Below are positions 1 through 8,108 of a stretch of DNA of 64,000 nt, one piece after another; position 1 is the first letter of the stretch; each line of letters begins with the position of its first letter. This DNA is from Solihabitans fulvus (GTDB taxonomy: Bacteria > Actinomycetota > Actinomycetes > Mycobacteriales > Pseudonocardiaceae): positions 1 through 64,000 of the forward strand of contig NZ_VUOB01000022.1 of the NCBI RefSeq assembly GCF_008386585.1, written 5' to 3'. The translations under genes and the position numbers were made by a program. The notes below the pieces were generated by a model. That model worked only from the letters and a program-made list of their open reading frames with translations. It ran no database searches and was not told the origin of the DNA.

Positions 1-765
1 CGCGGCGGGCGGGTCCTGCCCCTCTTCCGTCGTCCAGCCCGGCGAGGACGAGGGCGAGGTGCTGCCGCCGGCCGACGCCGAGGTCGGTATCGACCTGGGG
101 TTGACGCATTTCGCGGACCTGTCCGACGGCACGAAGATCACGGCGCCGAGGTTCCTGCGCCGCGCGGCCCGCACACTCACGCGGCTGCAACGAGACCTGT
201 CCCGCAAGCAGCGGGGCAGCAGCCGCAGGAAGAAGGCCCTCGTGAAGGTCGCCAGGGCGCATGTCCGGGTGGCTGACACCCGGCGAGACTGGCAGCACAA
301 GCTGTCCACGGCGATCATCCGCGACAACCAAGCGGTGTATGTCGAGGACCTGTGCGTGACTGGTCTGGGTCGGACCCGGTTGGCCAAGTCCGTGCACGAC
401 GCCGGCTGGGCCGGTTTCACCGCGATGCTGGAGTACAAAGCGGCCAGATACGGGCGGACCTTCGCCAGGGTGGACCGGTTCTTCCCCTCCACCCGCAGGT
501 GCTCGGACTGCGGCCAGATCACCGAGAAAATGCCACTCAGCGTCCGGTCGTGGACCTGCCCATGTGGGTCGGTCCACGACCGGGACGTCAACGCCGCCAG
601 GAACATCAAGGCCGCCGGACAGGCGGACTTCAACGACCGTGGAGCGCGGGTAAGACCAGGACTCGTCCCGGCACGGCGCGGCGAAACGGTAACCCACCCG
701 GACGCCGCGCATTCCACGCGCGGCATGGAGGGAATCACCGTCCGTTAGGACGGAGAGGATGTCAA
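1..765 (+). mobile_element. IS200/IS605-type (TnpB) insertion sequence, 3' part only
   Basis: The element enters from the left window edge, so its left end is not visible. It consists of the tnpB reading frame followed by a right end with a 6-bp stem (ccgtcc at 738-743, ggacgg at 748-753, loop gtta), then agaggatgtcaa ending about 765. A hairpin followed by GAGGATGTCAA is, as I recall, the usual right end of actinobacterial TnpB elements; the exact boundary is inferred. The 3' end of such elements normally encodes the omega RNA that guides TnpB, so transcription would run out of the element into the flanking glfT1 gene. No tnpA is visible in the part shown. Confidence 0.8.
2..748 (+). CDS. 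tnpB: TnpB-family RNA-guided nuclease / IS605 OrfB, 5' end outside window
   Basis: TnpB proteins are RNA-guided DNA nucleases of IS200/IS605 elements and the ancestors of Cas12. The frame is open from base 2, so only the C-terminal 248 residues or so are present. The RuvC-like core is recognisable: the first acidic residue in VGIDLGLTHF, the glutamate in YVEDLCVTGL, a zinc ribbon formed by CSDCG and CPCG, and the last aspartate in HDRDVNAARN. All three catalytic acidic positions and all four zinc cysteines are intact, so the nuclease may be active if the upstream part is whole. The stop codon lies inside the terminal hairpin of the element, a usual arrangement in this family. Confidence 0.88.
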   Translation, partial: AAGGSCPSSVVQPGEDEGEVLPPADAEVGIDLGLTHFADLSDGTKITAPRFLRRAARTLTRLQRDLSRKQRGSSRRKKALVKVARAHVRVADTRRDWQHKLSTAIIRDNQAVYVEDLCVTGLGRTRLAKSVHDAGWAGFTAMLEYKAARYGRTFARVDRFFPSTRRCSDCGQITEKMPLSVRSWTCPCGSVHDRDVNAARNIKAAGQADFNDRGARVRPGLVPARRGETVTHPDAAHSTRGMEGITVR

Positions 766-1664
766 TTGCGGAAGAACCGCTCCCGCTGCCCGAGGCGCAC
801 CAGCCTCAGCCACTCGACGAACGCCTTCGGGTCCCGCTTGACGCCGAGGAAGTACAGCCCGAAGCGGAACACCTCGAGCAGCCCGAGCTTGCGCATCCCC
901 GGCTGGGACAGCAGGTAGCCCCGGTTGCGGTAGGTGTAGTACCGCTTGACCACGTTCTCCGGGTCCTGCGCGTGGAACCGGCCGCCGAGCATCGGCTTGA
1001 ACTCGTCGGAGCCGTCCGGGTGCAGGTAGGTGGCGCGCAGGCTGGTGCCGAACGGCAGGCCGCTGCGCACCACCCTGCGGTGGATCTCCACCTCGTCGCC
1101 CCGGAAGAACAGCCGGTAGTCCGGCACGCCGACCACGTCGAGGGTGGACGCCCGGAACAGCGCGCCGTTGAAGAACGACGCGATGCCTGGCAGGAAGTCG
1201 ACGCCCAGCTCGGCCGTCTGCCGCTTCCAGGTGAGGCCCCGGCGCATCGGGAACGCGAGCTTGCGCGGCTCGTCGATGTTGGCCACCACCGGGGACACCA
1301 CGGCCAGCCCGCGCCGCTGCGCGACCTCGAGCAGCGTGGTCAGCACCGTGTCGTCGGCCGGCCTGCCGTCGTCGTCGGCCAGCCACACCCACTCGGCCCC
1401 CATCGCCAGCGCGTGCAGCATGCCGAGCGCGAAGCCGCCCGCGCCGCCGAGGTTGCGCTGCGACGGCAGGTAGGTCGACGGCACGGGGCACTGCGCGACG
1501 ATGTCGTCGGCGGGCTGGTCAGGTCCGTTGTCCACCACGATGAGGTGGTCGGGCGTCCTGGTCTGCGCGCCGATCGACTTCAGCGACTCGGCCAGCAACT
1601 CCCGTCGGTGCCGGGTGACCACGACCGCGACCACGGCGCCCTCGGGTAGCTGCTGCTCGATCAT
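762..1664 (-). CDS. glfT1: Galactofuranosyltransferase GlfT1 (galactan priming)
   Basis: A family 2 glycosyltransferase of 300 aa, matching in length and neighbours the mycobacterial enzyme (Rv3782) that adds the first galactofuranose residues to the decaprenyl-linked rhamnosyl-GlcNAc primer of arabinogalactan, on the cytoplasmic membrane face. The N-terminal nucleotide-binding fold is followed by the DDD metal/sugar motif at residues 97-99 (WLADDDG). It is the last gene of the wzm-wzt-glfT1 operon and overlaps wzt by 4 bp. Its TGA stop at 762-764 lies inside the right end of the adjoining TnpB element, so the last residue or two and the stop appear to be supplied by the insertion. Any C-terminal loss must be small. 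Confidence 0.88.
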   Translation of the reverse strand: MIEQQLPEGAVVAVVVTRHRRELLAESLKSIGAQTRTPDHLIVVDNGPDQPADDIVAQCPVPSTYLPSQRNLGGAGGFALGMLHALAMGAEWVWLADDDGRPADDTVLTTLLEVAQRRGLAVVSPVVANIDEPRKLAFPMRRGLTWKRQTAELGVDFLPGIASFFNGALFRASTLDVVGVPDYRLFFRGDEVEIHRRVVRSGLPFGTSLRATYLHPDGSDEFKPMLGGRFHAQDPENVVKRYYTYRNRGYLLSQPGMRKLGLLEVFRFGLYFLGVKRDPKAFVEWLRLVRLGQRERFFRN

Positions 1665-2482
1665 GCGTGATCGCCACCGTTCGTGCTGAGCGCGGGGGAC
1701 TGCCCGATCCTACGCAGTGTCTCCTGGCTGAAGTTCTCGAACGGGTCCCTGCCCTTGTACGCGGTCACAACTTCGCGCAGGTTGCCCTGGGCCTTGATGT
1801 GACCCTCGTCCATCCAGATGGCGGTGTCGCAGAACTCCGCGAGGAACTCGTCCGAGTGGTTGGCGAACACCAGCAGGCCGGACCGCCGCACCAGGTCGCT
1901 CAGCCGGTCCCGCGCCTTCTCCATGAAGGCCGCGTCGACCGCGCCGATGCCCTCGTCCAGGATCAGGATCTCCGGGTCGATCGACGTGACGATGCCGAGC
2001 GCGAGCCGGACCCGCATACCCGTGGAGTAGGTGCGCAGCGGCATCTGGAGGTAGTCGCCGAGCTCGGTGAACTCGGCGATGTCGTCGACCCGCTTCTCCA
2101 TCTGCTTGCGGGTCATGCCGAGGAACAGGCCCCGGATCATGATGTTCTCGATGCCCGAGATCTCCGGGTCCATGCCGACGCCGAGGTCGAACACGGGCGC
2201 GACCTTGCCGTCGATGCGCGCGGAGCCCCTGGTCGGCTCGTAGATGCCGGCCAGCAGCCGCAGCAGGGTGGACTTGCCGGCGCCGTTGTGGCCGACCAGT
2301 CCGACCCGGTCACCCTCCTTGAGAGACAGGGTGATGTCGTTCAGTGCCTCGATGATCGGCACCTTGCCCTCGGTGCCGATCTTCCCGCCGACCTTGCCGA
2401 GCACCAGCTTCTTCAGCGAGCGAGTCTTCGCGTCGAAGATGGGGAAGTCGACCGAGGCGTTCCAGACGTCAATGCTGACCAT
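1661..2482 (-). CDS. wzt: Galactan ABC exporter, ATP-binding subunit Wzt
   Basis: ATPase of the ABC-2 exporter that flips lipid-linked galactan across the membrane (Rv3781/RfbE-like). Visible motifs are Walker A GHNGAGKST at residues 64-72, the ABC signature YSTGMRVRLALG, Walker B LILDEGIGAVD and a switch histidine in FANHSDE. At 273 aa it has the short form without the C-terminal carbohydrate-binding domain found in some O-antigen Wzt proteins. It starts 13 bp after the permease gene and overlaps glfT1 by 4 bp, so the three are probably translationally coupled. Confidence 0.92.
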   Translation of the reverse strand: MVSIDVWNASVDFPIFDAKTRSLKKLVLGKVGGKIGTEGKVPIIEALNDITLSLKEGDRVGLVGHNGAGKSTLLRLLAGIYEPTRGSARIDGKVAPVFDLGVGMDPEISGIENIMIRGLFLGMTRKQMEKRVDDIAEFTELGDYLQMPLRTYSTGMRVRLALGIVTSIDPEILILDEGIGAVDAAFMEKARDRLSDLVRRSGLLVFANHSDEFLAEFCDTAIWMDEGHIKAQGNLREVVTAYKGRDPFENFSQETLRRIGQSPALSTNGGDHA

Positions 2483-2495
2483 ACGTTCGCCTCAC

Positions 2496-3431
2496 TCAGA
2501 CCCAGTAGGACACGCGGGCACGGTAGTTGCGCAGCGCGCCGAGCGCCAACGCCCACCCGACCACGGTAATGCCGCCGACGACCGACCAGCTCACCATGCT
2601 GACCTGCTGGCCGACCATCGGCGCGCGCATGATCTGCACGAAGTGGTACAGCGGGTTGAACTGGAACAGCACCTTCGCCCAGTCGCGGTTGGGGTGCGTT
2701 CCCGCGAACAGCGTGTCCGCCGACCAGACGATCGGGGTCATGTAGAACAGCAGCTGGGTGAGGCTGTTGATGACCTGCGGGATGTCGCGGAACCGGGTGC
2801 TGATGATGCCGAACAGCAGGGTGACCCAGCCGCCGTTGATCGCGATCAGCACGAACGCGGGGATCGCCATCAGCGCGCCCCAGCCGAGTCCGGGGTGGCA
2901 GAAGCCGGCCCCCTCGGTGCCGCACAGCTTGCCGGACAGCGTGTACGCGGGCTTGCTCAGATCGCCGTAGAAGACGATCAGCAGGATCACGTAGACCACG
3001 AGGTTGTGCGCGAGCATCAGTGTCTGCCGCCACACCGTGCGCAGCGCGTACACCGTCAACGGGGCGGGCAGATGCTTGATCAGCCCCTCGTTGGCGATGA
3101 ACGTCTCCATCCCCTCGGTGAGGCAGCCGTTGATGAAGCCCCACACGATGAAGCCGACCGCCACGTAGGGAAGGAACGTGGCGAAGTCGTTGTTGAAGAT
3201 CACTGCGTACAGCAGGCCGAGGCCGAGCGCGGTGACGCCCATCGAGATGGTGATCCACAGTGGACCGATCACCGACCGGCGGTACCGCTGCTTGATGTCC
3301 TGCCAGCCCAGGTGGCCCCAGAGTTCGCGGTCGGCAAAGCCCTGCCGGATGTCGGCGAAGGCACGGCCCCAGCTTCGGGTGGACGGCGCGTCAGGCACCA
3401 TGGGTCGCTCAATCGTGCTGGATGGTTGCAC
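2496..3431 (-). CDS. wzm: Galactan ABC exporter, permease subunit Wzm
   Basis: ABC-2 type permease of 311 aa (Rv3783/RfbD-like) that works with the neighbouring ATPase in export of the arabinogalactan precursor. After a soluble N-terminal stretch ending near RYRRSVIGPLWI there are about six hydrophobic segments, including LGLGLLYAVIF, LVVYVILLIVFY and a C-terminal VGGITVVGWALALGAL. An internal ATG at residue 11 is a possible alternative start. It is the first gene of the wzm-wzt-glfT1 operon. Confidence 0.9.
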   Translation of the reverse strand: MQPSSTIERPMVPDAPSTRSWGRAFADIRQGFADRELWGHLGWQDIKQRYRRSVIGPLWITISMGVTALGLGLLYAVIFNNDFATFLPYVAVGFIVWGFINGCLTEGMETFIANEGLIKHLPAPLTVYALRTVWRQTLMLAHNLVVYVILLIVFYGDLSKPAYTLSGKLCGTEGAGFCHPGLGWGALMAIPAFVLIAINGGWVTLLFGIISTRFRDIPQVINSLTQLLFYMTPIVWSADTLFAGTHPNRDWAKVLFQFNPLYHFVQIMRAPMVGQQVSMVSWSVVGGITVVGWALALGALRNYRARVSYWV

Positions 3432-3479
3432 GAGAACTGAGGGTACCGGGGCGTTGATGGCGCACCTGCTTCTGGGCGG

Positions 3480-4355
3480 TCACGTTGCGATCAACTTGAC
3501 AATGACCTGTTCGTGGTCGGCGGTGTACCCCTCGTAGCTGAACTTCAGGCCCGTGGCCTCGACGTGTTCCAGCCACGCCTTGTGCTCGTGCTCCTGCCAG
3601 CCCGGGTAGTTGAAGTACTCGTCGAAGACCACGATGCTGCCCGGCCGCAACCGGGGTCCGACCAGGTCGAGCACGGTCTTGGTGGACGAGTACAGGTCGC
3701 AGTCCACGTGCAGGAAGTGCACCGGGCCGTCGTGCTCTTCGAGGAAGGCCGGCAGGGTGTCGTCGAACCAGCCGACGACCAGGTCGGCGCCGGGGACCTC
3801 GGGCAGGCTGTCCACTCCGAACGCGCCCTCGGTGAACCCGCTGCGCCAGTTCTCCGGGAGCCCCTCGAAGGAGTCGAAGCCGAACACCCCGCCGCCTTCG
3901 CGGGCCGCCGCGATGATCTTCAGCGTGGTGCCCGTGTAGACCCCGAACTCCAGCGTGAGCCCGCCCTCGGGGGCCAGCGTGAGCGCGTGCTCCAGGGTCG
4001 CGTGCGGGTCGGCGAACTGCGGCACCGTCGGCATCACCTCCCTGGCGAACTGCTCGCTCTGCCGCGCGGCCTCCGTCTCCGCGGCGAACATGAGGTCCCG
4101 GCGCTGCCGGTGCTCGAACCGGGACGTCGCCTCAAGCAGCCGGTCCGAGTGCCTGCGCAGCTCCTCGGGCACCCGGTCGAGCCCACTGTGAAGTTCGGCA
4201 CGCAGCTCGGCGATCTCGCTGCGCAGGCGCTGCACCTCGCCGCTCTGCGCCCGGTAGTACCTGCCGACAACCTCGTCGACGGCCCGCATCGCCTTGTCGC
4301 GGACCGCTCGACGGACATTGTCTGCTCGCAGGGATCGGCGCACGTTGTCGAACAC
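3480..4355 (-). CDS. Class I SAM-dependent methyltransferase with N-terminal coiled coil
   Basis: A 291-aa protein. I prefer the GTG at 4355, preceded by AGAGGAG at good spacing, over an ATG 66 bp upstream that lacks a comparable ribosome site. Residues about 15-110 are charged and heptad-like (VQRLRSEIAELRAEL), suggesting a coiled coil. The rest resembles the TylF/CmcI group of methyltransferases: LEFGVYTGTTLKI is the SAM-binding glycine loop and FLHVDCDLYSST and VVFDEYF carry probable metal/substrate residues. It lies just upstream of the galactan export operon and on the same strand, so a role in cell-envelope polysaccharide or lipid modification is plausible. The substrate is unknown. Confidence 0.75.
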   Translation of the reverse strand: MFDNVRRSLRADNVRRAVRDKAMRAVDEVVGRYYRAQSGEVQRLRSEIAELRAELHSGLDRVPEELRRHSDRLLEATSRFEHRQRRDLMFAAETEAARQSEQFAREVMPTVPQFADPHATLEHALTLAPEGGLTLEFGVYTGTTLKIIAAAREGGGVFGFDSFEGLPENWRSGFTEGAFGVDSLPEVPGADLVVGWFDDTLPAFLEEHDGPVHFLHVDCDLYSSTKTVLDLVGPRLRPGSIVVFDEYFNYPGWQEHEHKAWLEHVEATGLKFSYEGYTADHEQVIVKLIAT

Positions 4356-4462
4356 TTTGAGCTCCTCTTCACGACGCACGGTTGAGGCATCGTATTGGTT
4401 GCTGCAAGTGACGACTGCCACAAGGTGGGTGCCACTCGATAGTGCGGGCCTCCGCGATGGGG

Positions 4463-5023
4463 TCAGAGGTACTGACCCGTCCCCTTCGAGTGTGGGGCGT
4501 CGTGCGGGTCCAGCGCGCTGGACCCGGGCGGCAGGGCGCGTCCGCGCATCTGCTCCAGCTGCACCCGCGCGGCCATCTGCTGGGCGAACAGCGTGGTCTG
4601 GATGCCGTGGAACAGGCCCTCCAGCCAGCCGACGAGCTGGGCCTGCGCGATGCGCAGCTCCGCGTCCGACGGCGTGTCCTCGGTGAACGGCAGCGACAGC
4701 CGTTCGAGCTCGTCGCGCAGCTCGGCCGCCAGCCCGTCCTCCAGCTCGCGGATGGACCGCTTGTGGATCTCCCGCAGGCGGGTGCGGCTGGCGTCGTCGA
4801 GCGGCGCCGCGCGCACCTCCTCAAGCAGCTGCTTGATCATCGTGCCGATCCGCATCACCTTGGCCGGCTGCTCGACCAGCCCGGTGACGTCCTGACCACC
4901 GGGCTCGCCCTCCTCGGCGGACGGGACACGGGTGGCGCCGAGCGGCACGCCGTCCGGGCCGACCACCAGCACGCGTCGCCCCTCGTCGATCCCGCTGGCG
5001 GCGCTCTCGTTGGACTCAGTCAT
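4463..5023 (-). CDS. bpa: Bacterial proteasome activator Bpa/PafE
   Basis: An ATP-independent ring-shaped activator that opens the 20S proteasome for unfolded proteins (Rv3780). The 186-aa product keeps the highly conserved helical core (DLVEQPAKVMRIGTMIKQLL, then AQAQLVGWLEGLFHGIQT) and ends in GQYL, the HbYX-like tail that docks into the alpha-ring pockets. The N-terminal 35 residues are variable and probably disordered. ATG at 5023 is chosen; another in-frame ATG at 5032 is possible. The gene neighbours the galactan operon, as in mycobacteria, and is divergent from the class V aminotransferase gene. Confidence 0.95.
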   Translation of the reverse strand: MTESNESAASGIDEGRRVLVVGPDGVPLGATRVPSAEEGEPGGQDVTGLVEQPAKVMRIGTMIKQLLEEVRAAPLDDASRTRLREIHKRSIRELEDGLAAELRDELERLSLPFTEDTPSDAELRIAQAQLVGWLEGLFHGIQTTLFAQQMAARVQLEQMRGRALPPGSSALDPHDAPHSKGTGQYL

Positions 5024-5171
5024 GCGTCCCATCCTGGCACCTGGCAGCTCCGGGAGCAGACGGCCACCGGGCCACCGCGCCGCCAGGACGGCACACCTGG
5101 GAGCGGGCCGCCGTCCGTCCACTGCGCGCCCCGGGGTCCACGCGATTTGCTGTCCTCCGTACGGTGTGCGC

Positions 5172-6371
5172 ATGGCGTTCGACGTCGCTCGGGTACGGGG
5201 GCTCTTCCCCGCGTTGGGCGACGGCTGGGTGCATCTGGACGCTCCGGCCGGTATGCAGGTGCCCGAACAGGTGGCCACCGCCGTGTCGACGGCGCTGCGG
5301 GCCCCCGTGTCCGGTCCGGGTGGAATATTCCCCGCGTCCCAGCGCGCCGAGGCGATCGTGGACGCGGCGCGCCGATCGGTCGCCGACCTCGTCGGCGCGG
5401 ACCCGGCAGGCGTGGTGCTCGGCCCGAGCGCGGCCGCGCTGCTGCAACGGCTCGCCGACGCGCTGGCCGACGACTGGTTCCTCGGCGACGAGGTGGTCGT
5501 GTCGCGGTTGGACCACCCGGCGAACATCGCCCCGTGGCAACGCGCCGCCCAACGCACCGGCAGCGTGGTGCGCTGGGCCGAGGTGGACATCGAGACGTGC
5601 GAGCTGCCCGCCTGGCAGTACGACGGGCTGGTCTCCGACCGGTGCAAGGTGGTCGCCATCACGGCCGCCTCCGGCGCGGTCGGCACGCGGCCCGACCTGA
5701 GCAAGATCGCCGAGGCGGCCCGCAAGTCCGGGGCGCTCGTCGTGGTGGACGCCTCCTCGGCCGCGCCGTTCGTGCCGCTGGACATCTCGGCGATGGACGC
5801 GGACGTGGTCGTCGTGTCGGCCAACGCGTGGGGCGGTCCGCCGGTTGGCGCGCTGGTGTTCCGCGATCCGGCGATGCTGGACCGGCTGCCGTCCTCGGCG
5901 CTGGAGCCCGGCGCGCGCGGCCCGGAACGGCTCGAACTCGGCCCGCACGCCTATCCGCTGCTGGCCGGGCTGGTCGCCTCGGTGGAGTACCTCGCCGGGC
6001 TGGACGACACCGCGACCGGCTCGCGCCGCGAGCGCGTGCTCACCTCACTTGGCTCAGTGAAGTCCTACCAGGCCGGACTTCTCGCTAACCTCATCAACGA
6101 GCTGCGTTCGCTCCGTCACGTAATGGTGATCGGGGACGCGATGCGCCGGGTGCCCGCGCTGGCCTTCACGATCGCCGGGGTCAAGTCGACCGACGGCGTC
6201 GAGCACCTGTCGGCCCGAGGGGTCTGCGCGTTCGCCGACTCCGGTCACTACGGGGTGTTCTCGGCCCTTGGTGTCGGTGAGGTCGGCGGTGCCGTCCGGG
6301 TCGGCCTGGCGCACTACACGAACGCGGTCGAGATCGACCAGCTCGTGCGGGCGGTGGCCGAGCTCGGTTAG
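5172..6371 (+). CDS. Cysteine desulfurase-like class V aminotransferase homologue lacking the PLP lysine
   Basis: A 399-aa fold-type I protein related to SufS/NifS desulfurases and positioned like Rv3778c. The aspartate that would bind the cofactor ring nitrogen is present (VVDASSAAPF, D193), and RLDHPANI resembles the PLP-stacking histidine region. The segment that normally reads S-x-H-K before the glycine-rich turn reads SANAWGGPPVG at 216-226, so the Schiff-base lysine is not at its usual place. The protein may therefore be a pseudoenzyme or use the cofactor differently. It is transcribed away from bpa, with the methyltransferase gene 18 bp downstream in the same direction. Confidence 0.8.
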   Translation: MAFDVARVRGLFPALGDGWVHLDAPAGMQVPEQVATAVSTALRAPVSGPGGIFPASQRAEAIVDAARRSVADLVGADPAGVVLGPSAAALLQRLADALADDWFLGDEVVVSRLDHPANIAPWQRAAQRTGSVVRWAEVDIETCELPAWQYDGLVSDRCKVVAITAASGAVGTRPDLSKIAEAARKSGALVVVDASSAAPFVPLDISAMDADVVVVSANAWGGPPVGALVFRDPAMLDRLPSSALEPGARGPERLELGPHAYPLLAGLVASVEYLAGLDDTATGSRRERVLTSLGSVKSYQAGLLANLINELRSLRHVMVIGDAMRRVPALAFTIAGVKSTDGVEHLSARGVCAFADSGHYGVFSALGVGEVGGAVRVGLAHYTNAVEIDQLVRAVAELG

Positions 6372-6389
6372 CGCCCCGGTCGCGCCGCC

Positions 6390-7070
6390 GTGCGAAGGCC
6401 ATTCGGAGGTGCGTTGGACGAGTCGCTGACCAGGGAGTTGGCCGACTTGGGCGCGCTGCTCCGGCTGGCCCCGCTGCACACCGACTACCTGCCGAACACC
6501 GCGCAGGAGCTGCGGCCGTCCGCGCTGGCCGAGGTGGCCGACGAGGTGCTGCTGGGTTCCCGCTCGGTGCTGGTCGAGTGCGGTTGCGGGTCCTCGTCGG
6601 TGGTGCTGGCGCGCCTGTTGGCCAGGCGCGGGTTCGGGCACCTGCTGTCGGTCGAACACGACGAGCGCACCGCGGCCTTCGTCGGCAGCCAGCTGCGCAG
6701 GGAGGGCCTCGGCCACGTCGCCAGGGTCGTGCACGCGCCGCTGGCCCCGCACCCCGCCGCCATCGGCGACCTGCGCTGGTACTCGCCGCAGCTGGTGCAC
6801 GACGAGGTGACCGCGTTCGTCGAGCGCCGCGGCCTGGTCGACCTGCTCCTGGTCGACGGCCCGACCTCAACCGAACCGGCGACGGAGCTGGCCAGGTACC
6901 CGGCGCTGCCGGTGCTCGGCGGCGCGCTCGCGCCGGGCGCCGTGGTGCTGGTCGACGACGCCGACCAACGCGGCCAGCGCGCCGTGCTGGCCAGATGGCG
7001 CGAGGAGTACGCCCTCACCTTCCGCGTCTCGGCCCGCACCAGACTCGCCGTGGCCCGAGGGGTCTCATGA
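6390..7070 (+). CDS. Class I SAM-dependent methyltransferase-like protein
   Basis: The product (226 aa from GTG 6390, or 218 aa from TTG 6414, which has GGAGG four bases upstream) has a Rossmann-type methyltransferase core: VLVECGCGSSSVVLA as motif I, LLSVEHDER as the acidic motif II loop, and VDLLLVDGPT and VVLVDDAD as later strands. The acidic DG and DD pairs are typical of O-methyltransferase-like and TylF-like enzymes. Substrate unknown. It follows the desulfurase-like gene by 18 bp and its stop overlaps the 3' end of the convergent quinone reductase gene by 6 bp. Confidence 0.7.
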   Translation: MRRPFGGALDESLTRELADLGALLRLAPLHTDYLPNTAQELRPSALAEVADEVLLGSRSVLVECGCGSSSVVLARLLARRGFGHLLSVEHDERTAAFVGSQLRREGLGHVARVVHAPLAPHPAAIGDLRWYSPQLVHDEVTAFVERRGLVDLLLVDGPTSTEPATELARYPALPVLGGALAPGAVVLVDDADQRGQRAVLARWREEYALTFRVSARTRLAVARGVS

Positions 7071-8054
7071 CACGCGCAGCACCAGCTTGCCGAACACGTC
7101 GCCGTCGGCGAGGTCGCGGTGGGCGCTGCCGATGTCCCTGATGTCGCGCACGTCGTGCACGATCGGCCGGACCGCGCCCACCTCCACCAGCGGCCACAGC
7201 CGCGCGCGGACGTCCGCGATGATCTCCGCCTTGCCGCCGGGGCCATCGACCGGCCGGGGCCGCAGCGAGGTCGCGGAAACGCTCGCCCGCTTGGCCATCA
7301 GCTTCGCCAGGTCCAGCTCGCCCTTCCGGCCGCCCTGCATGCCGATCACCGTCAGCCGGCCGCCGGTGGCCAGCGCGTCGACGTTGCGGTCGAGATAGGA
7401 CCCGCCCATGTTGTCCAGCACCACGTCGGCGCCGTGGCCGTCGGTGGCCTGCCGCAGCTCCGCGACGAAGTCCTGGTCGCGGTAGTTCACCGCAAGGTCG
7501 GCGCCGAGCTCCCGGCACCGCGCGAGCCGCTCGGCTGACCCGGCGGTCACCGCGACGGTCGCCCCCAACGCCTTGCCGAGCTGGATCGCGTGCGTGCCGA
7601 TGCCGCCGGCCCCGCCGTGCACCAGGAAGACGTCGCCAGCGCCAAGCCCCGCGAGCATCACCACGTTCGACCACACCGTGCAGGCCACCTCAGGCAGCGC
7701 GGCGGCGCTCACCAGGTCGACGCCGGCCGGCACCGGCAGCAGTTGCGCGGCCGGCACGGCCACCCGCTCGGCGTAGCCGCCGCCGGCCAGCAGCGCGCAC
7801 ACCTCGTCGCCGACCCGCCAGCCGGTGACGCCGGGGCCGAGCGCCGCGATCGTGCCGCTGCACTCGAGGCCGATGACGTCGCTCGCGCCCGGCGGCGGCG
7901 GGTACAGACCCTGCCGCTGCAACAGGTCCGCCCGGTTCACGGCGGTGGCCGCGATGTCGAGCAGCACTTCGCCCTGTCCGGCAACGGGATCGGGACGCTC
8001 GGCCCACTGGAGCACCTCGGGACCGCCCGGCTCACTGACGATGATCGCGTGCAT
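7065..8054 (-). CDS. NAD(P)H:quinone oxidoreductase, zinc-free MDR family (PIG3-like)
   Basis: A 329-aa medium-chain reductase, equivalent in position to Rv3777. The N-terminal GroES-like domain starts MHAIIVSEPGGPEVLQW and includes NRADLLQRQGLYPPPPG, characteristic of the PIG3/quinone reductase branch; the catalytic-zinc ligands of alcohol dehydrogenases are absent. The dinucleotide fold is marked by VHGGAGGIGTHAIQLGKALGA. It probably reduces quinones or similar carbonyls with NADPH. ATG 8054 is chosen because the protein begins at the family's usual N-terminus. It is divergent from the GNAT gene, with only 54 bp between. Confidence 0.85.
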   Translation of the reverse strand: MHAIIVSEPGGPEVLQWAERPDPVAGQGEVLLDIAATAVNRADLLQRQGLYPPPPGASDVIGLECSGTIAALGPGVTGWRVGDEVCALLAGGGYAERVAVPAAQLLPVPAGVDLVSAAALPEVACTVWSNVVMLAGLGAGDVFLVHGGAGGIGTHAIQLGKALGATVAVTAGSAERLARCRELGADLAVNYRDQDFVAELRQATDGHGADVVLDNMGGSYLDRNVDALATGGRLTVIGMQGGRKGELDLAKLMAKRASVSATSLRPRPVDGPGGKAEIIADVRARLWPLVEVGAVRPIVHDVRDIRDIGSAHRDLADGDVFGKLVLRVS

Positions 8055-8108
8055 GCCCCGACCGTAATGGGGTGGCGAGCCGGCCGCCCCATCACCCAGC
8101 ATCTGGAC

